A stretch of 64,000 bases of DNA from JAEUJM01 sp044221555 (GTDB lineage: Bacteria; Actinomycetota; Acidimicrobiia; Acidimicrobiales; DATDAH01). Position 1 is the first letter of the stretch; every line of letters begins with the position of its first letter. A model generated the notes under the pieces. The model saw only the letters and a list, made by a program, of their open reading frames with translations, did not search any database and had not been told where the DNA came from. This document shows positions 24,816-38,800 of the stretch, in pieces. The position numbers and the translations under genes are program-made. The DNA lies in contig JBGAOY010000012.1 in NCBI GenBank assembly GCA_044221555.1, positions 62,001-126,000 on the forward strand. The letters are read 5' to 3'.

Positions 24816-26585
24816 GTGAAGGCGTCGGCGTGGCACTTGGTCGCGGTCGTGGTGACCATCGCCGTCCTGGAACCGATGGGGCCGGGAGTCGCGCACGGGG
24901 CCGGCGTCGTCGAGAACCCCACGATCGAGGTGACCACCACCGACGACGTGGTCGATCCCAACGACGGCGTCGTGTCGCTGCGGGAGGCGTTCGACCTGGC
25001 CAACGCCGCCCCGGGTGACGACACGATCGACCTCGCCGCCGACGTGACGTACGCCGTCAGCCTCGATTGCGCGATCGCGGACGACGCCAACGTCGGCGGC
25101 GACCTCGACCACACGGACCGCACCGGTGCCCTGGCCCTCGACGGGGCGATCGGCGGGAGCCGCGACTTCTACCCACGGACGACGGTCCAGGTCGACCCCT
25201 CGTGCCCGGCGCGGGCCATCCACGCCCTCGGGGACGGGATCGTGAGTCTGAGCGGCGTCATCGTCGAAGGCGGCCATCCGGGTGCCGACGACGCCGGCGG
25301 CGATGGAGGCGGCATCCGCGGCGCCGGCGGGGTGTCGCTCGGCACCAGCTACGTCGTGTCGAACCAGGCGGCCGGACGGGGTGGGGGCATCGCGGCCCCC
25401 GTCGTGCGCCTCGGTGGGTCCGCCGTCGCGTACAACGCGGCCTCCGGATCGGGGGAAGGCCCGGTGGGCGGTGGCATCTGGGGCCTCGATGTCGAGGTCG
25501 ACCACTCGTCGGTCTTCGCCAACAGCACGACCGCCCCCGGCAGCCTCGGCGGTGGGGTGGCCTCGCCGTCGACCGTACGCCTCAGCGATACCACCGTGAG
25601 CAACAACGTGGCCGTCGGCGGTGGCGGTGGTGTCGTGGCCCGCCGCGCAGAGGTCGAGGGATCGAGGGTGCAGGGCAATCGGACGACCGGCCTGGGCGCC
25701 CCCGGAGGAGGTCTGCTGGGCTGGTCCAGTTCCGAGGACAACCGCGGGTCGGTCTCGCTGAACTGGAGCGGCGTCTTCGACAACAGCGCGACGGGCGGTG
25801 GCGGCGGCGTCGCGGCCTCGTCGATCGGCGCGTGGTCGAGCGCGGTGTCGCAGAACCACGGCGTGGATCTCGGCGGCGGTCCCGGGCCGTTCAGCGGCGG
25901 CGGGGGCGGCATCGCCGCCGGTTTCCTCAACACCGACGACCTCGCCGTGGACCGCAACACGGTGGTCGCCGCGGTCGCTGGTGGCGTGGCCCACGGCGGT
26001 GGCGTCCGCGCGGGTGAGGCGAGGCTCACCCGCGCCTCGATCACCCGCAACGAGGTCGAGGGCCCGGGCATCGGCGGCGGGGTGTACGCCAGCGACGTCC
26101 AGGCGGAGAACACCACCGTTGCCGAGAACCAGGTCGGTCAGGGCGGCCAGGGCGGAGGCCTGGCGGTCACCGAGCCCGGATACGTCTCGCTCAGGCTGTC
26201 GACGATCACCGGCAACAGCGCACCCGCCGGTGCGAACATCGGCCCCGCTCCCTACTCGGACATCTCCGCCTCCGTCATCGGTGAACCGCGCGGAGGAGGA
26301 CGCAACTGCACGGGCCCGACCCTGGATTCCGACGGCTACAACGTCGTGGGCGCCGGCGGGGGGTGTGGGCTGCACGGCCGGGGCGACGTCCGGCAGGTGT
26401 CCGACCTGCAGCTCGGCTGGCTCGGCCGGTCGTTGGCGTGGGAGATCGTCGCGCTCTCCCGCCGCCCGATGGGCCCCGTCCTCAGCATCGTGCCGGCCTG
26501 GCGCTGCCCCCGCACGGAGGACGCTCGAGGGCACGAGCGACCTCGGGGCCGCAAGTGCGAGGCCGGCGCGGTGGAGGTGCTGTGA
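24816..26585 (+). CDS. Secreted right-handed beta-helix protein with CSLREA-like motif (1)
   Basis: 589 aa. A signal peptide (VAVVVTIAVLEP core) precedes a CSLREA-like entry motif, TTTDDVVDPNDGVVSLREAF, at about residues 40-60. The body is a Gly-rich parallel beta-helix with many GGGI/GGGV and N-S-T turns (about 100-500). The C-terminal stretch ends RGRKCEAGAVEV, like the end of choice-of-anchor Q domains, but lacks the NGG-TxTH part found in its neighbour. Function unknown; likely surface or extracellular. GTG 24816 is inferred from the signal peptide; there is no strong RBS. Confidence 0.75.
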   Translation: MKASAWHLVAVVVTIAVLEPMGPGVAHGAGVVENPTIEVTTTDDVVDPNDGVVSLREAFDLANAAPGDDTIDLAADVTYAVSLDCAIADDANVGGDLDHTDRTGALALDGAIGGSRDFYPRTTVQVDPSCPARAIHALGDGIVSLSGVIVEGGHPGADDAGGDGGGIRGAGGVSLGTSYVVSNQAAGRGGGIAAPVVRLGGSAVAYNAASGSGEGPVGGGIWGLDVEVDHSSVFANSTTAPGSLGGGVASPSTVRLSDTTVSNNVAVGGGGGVVARRAEVEGSRVQGNRTTGLGAPGGGLLGWSSSEDNRGSVSLNWSGVFDNSATGGGGGVAASSIGAWSSAVSQNHGVDLGGGPGPFSGGGGGIAAGFLNTDDLAVDRNTVVAAVAGGVAHGGGVRAGEARLTRASITRNEVEGPGIGGGVYASDVQAENTTVAENQVGQGGQGGGLAVTEPGYVSLRLSTITGNSAPAGANIGPAPYSDISASVIGEPRGGGRNCTGPTLDSDGYNVVGAGGGCGLHGRGDVRQVSDLQLGWLGRSLAWEIVALSRRPMGPVLSIVPAWRCPRTEDARGHERPRGRKCEAGAVEVL

Positions 26586-27868
26586 CGGTCCGCCGCCTCC
26601 TGGCGTCGGTGGCCGTGGGCGCGGTGGTGCTGGGCGGCCAGGGGGCGAAGCCGGCTGACGCGGCGGGTCCCGACATCCTCGTCACCACGCCCGAGGACGT
26701 CGTCGACCCCGCGGACGGCCAGTTGTCGTTGCGGGAGGCGATCGACCTCGCCAACGCCACCGCGGGTGACGACGTGGTCGACCTCGGAGGCCGTACCGCG
26801 GTCCTCGGGGTGTGCGATCAGGACGAGGGCGGGCCCTACGACGAGGACGCCAACGTCCACGGGGACCTCGACGTCAACGACGGCAGCGGGGATCTGACGA
26901 TCATGAACGGTGTGGTGGAGCAGCGGTGCGAGATCCAGCGGGTGCTCGATGTCAACGTGGCGACCGCACTCGAGCTGCGGGACGTCACCGTCACCGGCGG
27001 CGAGATGTTCCGCCCGGGTGGCGGCATCGCCAGCGCCGGGCCGTTGCTGCTGATCGATGCCACCGTGACGGGCAACGACGGCGAGGCCGGCGGCGGGGTG
27101 TACGGGACCGTCGTCGTCGTCCGTCGCTCGTCGATCACCGCCAACCACGCCTCCGGCATCGGCTTCGGCGGCGGCGGCATCCTGGCCACGCAGGAGGTCC
27201 GCATCACCGATTCGGTGGTCACCGACAACACCGTCGGGTGGTGGGGCAACGGCGGCGGACTACGCGCCCCCGACGTCGTCCTGCGTCGCTCCACGGTCAG
27301 CCACAACGAGACCACCGGTCGGGGTGCGTCCGGCGGTGGCGTGTGGGCCGGGAGGACCGCCCTCGTCGTCGATTCGACCATCTCGGACAACCGGTCGACC
27401 TACTCCTTCCGGTTCCCGGACGATCCCCCCGAGCCCGACATGACCGGCGGCCTCGATGCGCGGGGCTCGCTGGACGTCAGCCGCTCGACCATCGTGCGCA
27501 ACGAGTCGCTCGGGGTGGCCAACATCTCGGTCTACGGGCCGTTCCGGGCCGGCGCCTCGGTCATCGGCGAGCGTCGCGGCTCGGGTGGCAGCTGCCGTGC
27601 TCGTGGCGCGGTCTCGTCCGGTGGCTACAACGTCGTGAGCGTCGGTGGCCGGTGCGGGCTCGGCGCCGGCACGGGCGACAGGGTCCGTCAGCCCCGGCTC
27701 GACCTGCGGCCCCTGGCCGACAACGGTGGGCTCGGCCCCACCCACCTGCCCATCGGGCGCCGCCTCAGCATCATCCCGCCGGGGCGTTGCGGCGCCGCCA
27801 CCGACCAACGGCGCGAGCCCCGTCCGCAAGGAGCGTCCTGCGAGGCGGGCGCCGTCGAGGTCCCCTGA
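26582..27868 (+). CDS. Secreted right-handed beta-helix protein with CSLREA-like motif (2)
   Basis: 428-aa paralogue of the preceding protein. It has a signal peptide, then TTPEDVVDPADGQLSLREAI, then beta-helix turns. It ends in a full choice-of-anchor Q-like tail: LADNGGLGPTHLPIGR, a SIIPPGRC segment and CEAGAVEV. The GTG overlaps the upstream TGA (GTGA, 4 nt) and has GGAGGTG just before it, so translation is coupled. The pair likely arose by tandem duplication. No enzymatic residues could be assigned. Confidence 0.78.
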   Translation: MTVRRLLASVAVGAVVLGGQGAKPADAAGPDILVTTPEDVVDPADGQLSLREAIDLANATAGDDVVDLGGRTAVLGVCDQDEGGPYDEDANVHGDLDVNDGSGDLTIMNGVVEQRCEIQRVLDVNVATALELRDVTVTGGEMFRPGGGIASAGPLLLIDATVTGNDGEAGGGVYGTVVVVRRSSITANHASGIGFGGGGILATQEVRITDSVVTDNTVGWWGNGGGLRAPDVVLRRSTVSHNETTGRGASGGGVWAGRTALVVDSTISDNRSTYSFRFPDDPPEPDMTGGLDARGSLDVSRSTIVRNESLGVANISVYGPFRAGASVIGERRGSGGSCRARGAVSSGGYNVVSVGGRCGLGAGTGDRVRQPRLDLRPLADNGGLGPTHLPIGRRLSIIPPGRCGAATDQRREPRPQGASCEAGAVEVP

Positions 27869-27883
27869 TCCCGGATCAACGAA

Positions 27884-27914
27884 GTTGATAATGGGGCACT
27901 CAGGTTTGTACACT
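27884..27914 (+). promoter_or_regulatory. dnaK operon promoter with HspR/HAIR-like operator
   Basis: The -35 TTGATA (27885-27890), 18-bp spacer and -10 TACACT (27909-27914) form a promoter. GTTGATA-N7-ACTCAGG (27884-27904) matches the HAIR pattern CTTGAGT-N7-ACTCAAG at 10 of 14 positions. The operator overlaps the -35, consistent with repression by the HspR encoded at the end of this operon. Confidence 0.7.
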
Positions 27915-27994
27915 GCTGCTCACGCAGAGTCTCGAATTGCCGAAGATCTCGTAGCAGCCCCGCCCCAGACCCCCCAGCAACAGGAGTGCAGCAC

Positions 27995-29833
<1,839 letters not shown>

Positions 29834-29844
29834 GCGGCGTGGAG

Positions 29845-29872
29845 GGCCCCGGTCTGAGCGGAGACCGGGGCC
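29845..29872 (+). promoter_or_regulatory. Strong intercistronic hairpin between dnaK and grpE
   Basis: GGCCCCGGTCT-gagcgg-AGACCGGGGCC, a perfect 11-bp stem with a 6-nt loop, lies 11 nt after the dnaK stop. It could protect the dnaK mRNA 3' end or attenuate grpE, giving the excess DnaK seen in such operons. The 124-bp gap contains nothing else notable. Confidence 0.6.
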
Positions 29873-29957
29873 GGCGTGGCCACGATGCCGGCGGAGCGGT
29901 CCGCCTCGTCAGTGGACGGGCCGCGACGGGCGAGCGACGCGGACAGGAGCGGGCGGC

Positions 29958-30728
29958 GTGACGAAGGCCAAGAAGCACGACGACGGAGATGCGGCGGGGC
30001 CGCCGGCCGAGCCCCGCGGCGTCTTCGACGACCTCCCGTACGCGGAGGAGTCGCCCTCGGTCCAGGAGCGGGCCCCGTCGATGGGCCGCGCCCGTCCCGG
30101 GGAGGGGAAGGGTCACGGCCCCGGTGCCGAGCGCCATGACACAGACGTCCCCGAGCGCCGCAGCAGCGACCGGCGCGCCGACGACGACGCGGCCGGCGAC
30201 ACCACCGACGCCGACACTGACGACGCCGGCGACGACACCGATGCTCCGTCCGAGGTGAGCGAGGACGCCCTCGCCGAGGCCGCCCTGCTGGTGAGGAACG
30301 ACCTGGCTGCGCTCGAGCGCGAGCGCGACGAGTACCTCGACGGTCTGCGCCGCGTGCAGGCCGAGTTCGAGAACTACCGCAAGCGGGTGATCCAGCAGCA
30401 GTCCGACCACATCGAGCGGGCCGCCGAGGCCCTGGTGACCCAGTTGCTGCCGGTGCTCGACGCCTGCGACGCCGCCGTGCAGCACGGCGCCGACGACGTG
30501 GTTCCCGTGCAGTCGCAGTTGGTCGACACCCTGGTCAAGCAGGGGCTCGAGCGCATCGACCCCGCCGGTGAGGCGTTCGACCCCAACTTCCACGAAGCGG
30601 TCATGCACGAGCCGGCCGACGGCGACGATGGCGACGCCGGCGCGGCGGTGGTGGTCGAGGTGCTGCGCACCGGGTACGGGTGGAAGGGCCGCGTGCTGCG
30701 ACCCGCCATGGTGAAGGTCAAGGGGTAG
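29958..30728 (+). CDS. grpE: Nucleotide exchange factor GrpE
   Basis: 256 aa. It releases ADP from DnaK. Residues 1-95 are an acidic, disordered extension. A coiled coil follows (LERERDEYLDGLRRVQAEFENYRKRV), then the beta domain ending in VVVEVLRTGYGWKGRVLRPAMVKV. The conserved FDPNFHEAV segment is present. GTG 29958 has AGGAG 8 nt upstream. It lies 5 bp before dnaJ, so the two are co-transcribed. The acidic N-extension is longer than usual. Confidence 0.95.
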   Translation: MTKAKKHDDGDAAGPPAEPRGVFDDLPYAEESPSVQERAPSMGRARPGEGKGHGPGAERHDTDVPERRSSDRRADDDAAGDTTDADTDDAGDDTDAPSEVSEDALAEAALLVRNDLAALERERDEYLDGLRRVQAEFENYRKRVIQQQSDHIERAAEALVTQLLPVLDACDAAVQHGADDVVPVQSQLVDTLVKQGLERIDPAGEAFDPNFHEAVMHEPADGDDGDAGAAVVVEVLRTGYGWKGRVLRPAMVKVKG

Positions 30729-30733
30729 GCCCC

Positions 30734-31870
30734 ATGGCTGCGCAGCGCGAGTGGTTCGAGAAGGACTACTACAAGACCCTCGGCGTCTCCGACAAGGCCA
30801 CGCAGAAGGAGATCACCAAGGCCTACCGCAAGCTCGCGCGCGAGAACCATCCCGACACCAACAAGGACCCGGCGGCCGAAGAGCGCTTCAAGGAGGTGTC
30901 GGCGGCCTACGACGTGGTCGGCGACGCCGAGAAGCGCAAGGAGTACGACGAGGTCCGCCGCCTCGGCCCCATGGGCGGGGGCTTCGGCGGCCCCGGCGGG
31001 TTCGGGCCGGGTGGGGCCACGTTCACCACCGACGACCTGGGCGACCTCGGCAACCTCGGTGACCTGTTCGGTGGCCTGTTCGGCCGGGGCGGGCGACGCG
31101 GTGGCGGGTCGAGGGGCCCCGGCCCGCAGCGGGGCGCCGACCTCGAGGCCGAGCTGCACCTGTCGTTCGAGGACGCCGTCCGTGGTGTCACCACCGCGGT
31201 CAACCTCACCAGCGATGCGCCCTGTCACACCTGCCACGGGTCGGGGGCCCGTCCCGGCAGCACCCCCACCCCGTGCCCGAGGTGTGGCGGGCGGGGCGTG
31301 CTCGACGACAACCAGGGGCTGTTCAGCTTCAGCCAGGCGTGCCCCCAATGCGCCGGTCGAGGCGTGGTGATCGACGACCCCTGCGCCACCTGCCGCGGCT
31401 CGGGCGTCGAGCGGCGGGCCCGCGACGTGAAGATCCGCGTGCCGGCCGGCGTGAACGACCGCCAGCGCATCCGTCTGAAGGGCCGGGGTGGCCCGGGTCG
31501 CAACGAGGGACCGGCGGGCGACCTGTTCGTGGTCGTGCGGGTGCGCCCCCACGACTTCTTCGGCCGCAGCGGGCGCGACCTCACCCTCACCGCACCCGTC
31601 ACCTTCGCCGAGGCCGCCCTCGGCGCCGACGTCAAGGTGCCCACCCTCGACGGCGAGGCGGTCAAGATCCGCATGCCCGCCGGCACCCGCAACGGCCGCA
31701 CCTTCCGGGTCAAGGGCCGGGGCGTGTCCACCAAGAAGGGCACCGGCGACCTGTTGGTCACCGTGGAGGTGGCGGTCCCGGCCAAGCTGTCCGCGGCCGA
31801 GCGCAAGGCGGTCGAGGCCCTGGCCGCGGCCGCCACCGAGTCGCCGCGAGCGCACCTGGGGGTGAGTTGA
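30734..31870 (+). CDS. dnaJ: Chaperone protein DnaJ
   Basis: 378-aa Hsp40 co-chaperone that stimulates DnaK ATPase. The J domain (about 8-75) has the HPD in ENHPDTN. A Gly/Phe-rich linker follows. The zinc-finger domain has all four CxxCxGxG motifs (CHTCHGSG, CPRCGGRG, CPQCAGRG, CATCRGSG). Two C-terminal client-binding domains complete the DnaJ1-type layout. ATG 30734 follows GGGGTAGG and lies 5 nt after grpE. The stop is 1 nt before the hspR ATG. Confidence 0.97.
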   Translation: MAAQREWFEKDYYKTLGVSDKATQKEITKAYRKLARENHPDTNKDPAAEERFKEVSAAYDVVGDAEKRKEYDEVRRLGPMGGGFGGPGGFGPGGATFTTDDLGDLGNLGDLFGGLFGRGGRRGGGSRGPGPQRGADLEAELHLSFEDAVRGVTTAVNLTSDAPCHTCHGSGARPGSTPTPCPRCGGRGVLDDNQGLFSFSQACPQCAGRGVVIDDPCATCRGSGVERRARDVKIRVPAGVNDRQRIRLKGRGGPGRNEGPAGDLFVVVRVRPHDFFGRSGRDLTLTAPVTFAEAALGADVKVPTLDGEAVKIRMPAGTRNGRTFRVKGRGVSTKKGTGDLLVTVEVAVPAKLSAAERKAVEALAAAATESPRAHLGVS

Positions 31871-31871
31871 C

Positions 31872-32276
31872 ATGGCCGCGCCGACGTCCGACGCCAAGCG
31901 ATCCGGGCAGGCCGTCTACGTGATCTCCGTGGCCGCCGAACTGGCCGGTGTGCACCCGCAGACCCTGCGGATCTACGAGCGCAAGGGCCTCGTCGACCCG
32001 GCCCGCACCGGTGGCGGCAGCCGGCGCTACAGCGACGACGACATCGCCCAGTTGCGCCGCATCCAGGACCTCACCAACGAGGGCCTCAACCTCGAGGGCG
32101 TCCGTCAGGTGCTCGCGCTCGAAGCCCGGATCGAGGAGTTGCAGGCCCAGTTGGCCGAGGCCCTGGCCCACGCCCACGACGCCGTGGCCCAGACCCACCG
32201 CCAGTACCGCCGCGACCTCGTCCCCGTCCGGCAGGCGCTGATGCTCTACCAGCGGCGGCGTAGGCCCTCGACCTGA
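31872..32276 (+). CDS. hspR: Heat-shock repressor HspR (MerR family)
   Basis: 134 aa. The MerR-type winged helix-turn-helix is clear: VAAELAGVHPQTLRIYERKGLVDPARTGGGSRRYSDDDI, followed by IQDLTNEGLNLEGVRQVL. A short coiled coil (EARIEELQAQLAEAL) and a basic tail follow. HspR, with DnaK as corepressor, binds HAIR repeats and represses heat-shock genes. It is the last gene of the dnaK operon, translationally adjacent to dnaJ. Probable sites are at 27884 (dnaK) and 33137 (clpB). Confidence 0.93.
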   Translation: MAAPTSDAKRSGQAVYVISVAAELAGVHPQTLRIYERKGLVDPARTGGGSRRYSDDDIAQLRRIQDLTNEGLNLEGVRQVLALEARIEELQAQLAEALAHAHDAVAQTHRQYRRDLVPVRQALMLYQRRRRPST

Positions 32277-32300
32277 CTCGGGCCCTCGGAGACGATCGGG

Positions 32301-33032
32301 TCAGCTGCCGAGCGCCGCCACCTGCGCGGGGGTCATCCCGTTGTCGTACAGGCGGATGCGCGACACGGCGCCCGACGACTCCTCGCGGTTGTCGTTGTCG
32401 CGGAAGAACCGCAGGGTGTTCAGCTCGCCGATCTTGCCGGCGGTCGGGTCGGTGACGTCGAACACCTGGGTGCCGTCCACGTAGCCGCGCAGCCGCCCGG
32501 CCTGCGACCGGGTGAGCACCAGGTTCACCCACTCGTCCGCGTCGATGTTCACCGGGGTGTCGAGGGCGTTGGGGTGGAACACGAATTGCCCGTTCAGCAC
32601 GTAGGGGCCGTCGTCCGACAGCGCACGCGAGAAGTCGATCACCCGTCGGTAGCCGGTGACGTCGTCGAACCGGAACTTGACCACGATCGTGTAGCGGTTG
32701 CGGGGGATGACGCTGGTGGCGTCCACGAGTTGCAGGCCGTTCGCCTCGGGGAAGCGCAGGACGGTGCGGTTGACGCCGTCGACGTTCTCGGTGGCGAACG
32801 TGCTGGTGCCGCCGCTGCCGCAGTCGAACAGGGCCGGCGCCGCTGGTGAGGTGCTGCGGCGGTTGTTCCTGAACTTGTAGTCGGCCTTCAGCACCGGTGC
32901 GGCCTCCGTCGCGCCGGCCTCGGGCCCACGGGGCGGCGCGGCCGTGGCGCCACTCGGCCCGGTGAACGTCAGCGCGGTCGCCACGACCACAGTCACCACC
33001 ACCAGGCATCCAACGATCGGTGATCGCTGCAC
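32301..33032 (-). CDS. Secreted LamG/concanavalin-like domain protein
   Basis: 243 aa. A signal peptide (GCLVVVTVVVATALTF core) precedes a single LamG/pentraxin-like jelly-roll of about 190 residues. Typical strands seen include YTIVVKFRFDDVTGYRRVIDF and VNLVLTRSQAGRLRGYVDGTQ, and the end IRLYDNGMTPAQVAAL. It probably binds carbohydrate or calcium outside the cell; there is no catalytic domain. GTG 33032 has GGAGGAG 4 nt upstream. It lies between hspR and clpB but on the opposite strand, so it is not part of that regulon by position. Confidence 0.78.
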   Translation of the reverse strand: MQRSPIVGCLVVVTVVVATALTFTGPSGATAAPPRGPEAGATEAAPVLKADYKFRNNRRSTSPAAPALFDCGSGGTSTFATENVDGVNRTVLRFPEANGLQLVDATSVIPRNRYTIVVKFRFDDVTGYRRVIDFSRALSDDGPYVLNGQFVFHPNALDTPVNIDADEWVNLVLTRSQAGRLRGYVDGTQVFDVTDPTAGKIGELNTLRFFRDNDNREESSGAVSRIRLYDNGMTPAQVAALGS

Positions 33033-33136
33033 GGTTCTCCTCCCCAGCCCGCAAACGAGTGTGACAATGGTTGCACGGGATCGTGCCGGTGTCACGGGCC
33101 CGAGGCGGCGTCCGACGACTGCTGCCGCTGCTACAG

Positions 33137-33181
33137 AGTTGACAATAGCACTGTCAACTTTCCTGCTGGCGATGGTAGACT
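33137..33181 (+). promoter_or_regulatory. clpB HspR-like operator and leaderless promoter
   Basis: AGTTGACA-N7-TGTCAACT (33137-33159) is a perfect inverted repeat with the 7-bp spacer of HAIR sites and the inner TTGA...TCAA of the dnaK operator. TAGACT (33176-33181) ends 6 nt before ATG 33188, predicting transcription from the start codon. The operator would span -51 to -29. Confidence 0.7.
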
Positions 33182-33187
33182 GCGAAC

Positions 33188-35686
<2,499 letters not shown>

Positions 35687-35805
35687 GGTCTCCATTTCGA
35701 GCGCCGAACGCGCCATGACGTCGCCATTGCGCTTCGGGCCGTGCCTCTCGTCACCATGCTTGGTACCTTGACGCTGCGGCTCGCAGCTTCGAGGGGGTGG
35801 AGTGG

Positions 35806-38800
35806 GTGCACGCGAGGTGGCGCCCGGCGACGCCGGTGGCAGCGATCGCCGCACTCCTGGCGGGCACCCTCGTCCTGAGTGTCGCCGGCGGCGGTCCGGC
35901 GGAAGCCGCCAGCGACAAGCCACCGCCGACGTTGGTGTCGACGTTCGGGGCCGGGGGCTCTGCGTATCCCGGGTCCCTGCAATTCAGCGGTGCGAAGGGG
36001 GTGGACGTGACCGCTTCCGGGAACCTGCTCGTCGCCGGCACCAGTCGTGTCCACCTCGTCGCCCCGGACGGCGCTTCGTTGGCCGAATGGGGAACCCAGG
36101 GATCCGGACCGGGGCAGTTCACCGGGGCGAACGACGTGGCGGAGGGGCCGGACGGCTCGATCTACGTCGCCGACACCTCGAACCATCGGATCCAGCGACT
36201 TGGTCCGGACGGCTCGTTCGTCTCGTCCTGGGGCGGGAGCGGGTCCGGGTCAGGCCAGTTCCGATACCCGATGAGCGTCGCGGTGGACGCGGGAGGAAAG
36301 GTCTACGTCGCCGATCAGATCAACGACCGGGTGCAGGTCTTCGACGCCGCCGGCGGGTTCATCGAGTCCTGGGGGCCCGGGACCATCAGCGACGGGATCT
36401 ATGAGCCGAACGGTGTGGCGGTGGCGCCTGACGGGAGCGTGTTGGTGGCAGTGAGGGCCAGTGGCCGCGACGTCGTGCGCCTCGGACCCGGCGGTGTCCT
36501 GCTCGATCAATGGGGCGAGACGCGGGGCGGGCAGGACGTGCAGGCCGTGGCCATCGACGTCGCCGCGGACGGCACCGTCGTGGTCGCCTCTGGGGATCAG
36601 GCGAGCGACTCGTACACCGAGGTGGTGGTGCTCGACAGCGATCTCGAACTCGTGGCGGAGTTCGGCGGTCCCGGGGAATCCGATCCGGCGCCCGGGCAGC
36701 TGACAAGGCCAGATGGCATCGCGGTGGATGCGGATGGCACCGTGTGGGTCGGCGATGGCCCGCGCCTGCACCACTTCACCGTCGCGGGCGGCTTCATCGA
36801 ACGGTTCGGGACCCTGCGGGCCACGACCTTCCCGCGCTTCGACGAGGTGGCCGATGCCGAGGTGGCGCCGAACGGCGACGTCTACGTGGTGGAGCGGGCC
36901 AACCACCGGGTCCAGCGGCTCGCCCCCGACGGCTCGTTCGTGGGCGTGTGGGGCGGACCGGATCCCGGTGCCGGCCCCAGTCAGTTCGCGTCTCCCGAAT
37001 CGATCGCGATCGACGGCGCGGGCGATGTCTACGTGGCCGACACCGGCAACGACCGGATCCAGCGGTTCAGCGCGGATGGGACCTTCGAGGCCGAGTGGGG
37101 GTCGTCCGGTCCGGGCCCTGGTCAGCTGGACCGGCCCGGGGGTGTGACGGTGGACGCGGACGGCGACGTCTTCGTGGCCGACTCGGGCAACGACCGGATC
37201 CAGCGGTTCAGCAGCAGCGGGGGGTTCGAGGCGGCGTGGACCGGCGCTCGTTGGGGCGTCGGGCCCTTGGACGATCCCCGGGACGTGGCCATCGGCGCCG
37301 GCGGGGCGGTGTACGTCGTCGACTGGGGCCACGAGCGCCTCGTCCGCTCCAACCGCAACGGGGGTGGACCTCTGGTGTTCGCCGAGGAGGAGGTGCCGAA
37401 CGCGTACAGCGACGACGCCGGCCTCGCAGTGGACGACGACGGGCGGGTGTACCTCGGCACCGAGGACGTCGTCCACGACGGACCCACCATTTACGAGTTC
37501 TCCCCGTCGGGCGTGTTGACCGCGTCCTGGCCGCCGGCCATCGGAACGCTGATCCACTACCCGGCCATCGCCGCCGGCCCCACCGGCAAGCTGTACCTCT
37601 TCCGCCGGTCGAGCGGCGACCAGAGCGCGGCCATCTTCCAGCAGCCGACGGGTCCGGCCGTGGCCATCGAGGCCCGAACCGTCCAGGCCACCGGCACCGT
37701 GGGCCGCCCGCTCGACGTGCACGTGGTGGTGGCCAACCCGGGTACGGCCACGTTGACGGGCGTCACCGTGAACGACGCCATGGTCCCCGGGTGCAGCGGC
37801 GCGGTGGAGGACCTCGCGCCGGGCGAGGATCGGACCGTTGCCTGCACGCACACACCGATTGCGCCGGGCCCGTTCACGAACAGCGCGACGGTCGACACCG
37901 ATCAGACCGCGCCACTCGTCTCGGAGTCGGCGTCGGTGGAGATCGCTCCGTATGCGCCGCCGGTGCTGGTGGGCGAGTGGGGCACCGTTGGGACCGGGGC
38001 CGGGCAGCTCGACAACCCCCCGGCCTTCGTCGTCGATCCGACCGGCGACGTGATCGTGGCCACCGGGAACTCGACCATCGCCCGATTCGACCAGGACGGC
38101 GACTTCGAGTCCGTCATCGTCAACGCGAGCCCCGACGACCTCGACGTCGACCCCGCCGGCAACCTCCTCGCCCTGACCGGGCCCCCCGTGTCGAGCCGCA
38201 CCCGGAAGTACAGCCCGGTGGGCACGCTCCTGTGGGAACGCTTCGTGACCCGCGCCCGCGGAATTGGCGCGGACGGGGCAGGGCGCGTCTGGCACGCCAC
38301 GGTGCCCGACTACGAGACCCAGACCGGCGCGTCGTTGGTCAGGCTCACCCCGACCGGCGACATCGACCGATCCTTCGCGGTCGGCGACGCAGAGTTCGTG
38401 ACCACCGGCGACGTCCTGGTGGACGACGCTCGGTCCCGTCTGTACCGGCTGCGCGGTGGCTCGCTGCCGATCAAGACGTATTCGGCCACAACCGGCGAGG
38501 TGCTCGGGACGGCGACGGTGGCGGCCCTCGCCGGCGACATCGACGCCGGTGGGAACCTCTACCTGGCCGTCCCCGGTGCGACCGGGCGACCCCTCATCGA
38601 GGTGTACGACCCGTCTGGTGCGCTCCTCGTGCGCTGGCAGGTGCCGGGCGCCACCGACGTGAGCGTCGCCCCGGACGGGACGGTGTACGTCCTGGACGCG
38701 GAAGCGGGCCGCATCCGGCGGTATGGGTTCGGTGTCACCGGCGCGGTCACGGACCAGGTGTCGAGCGACCCGGTGCCCGGTGCGTGGGTGCTCGCGGTCG

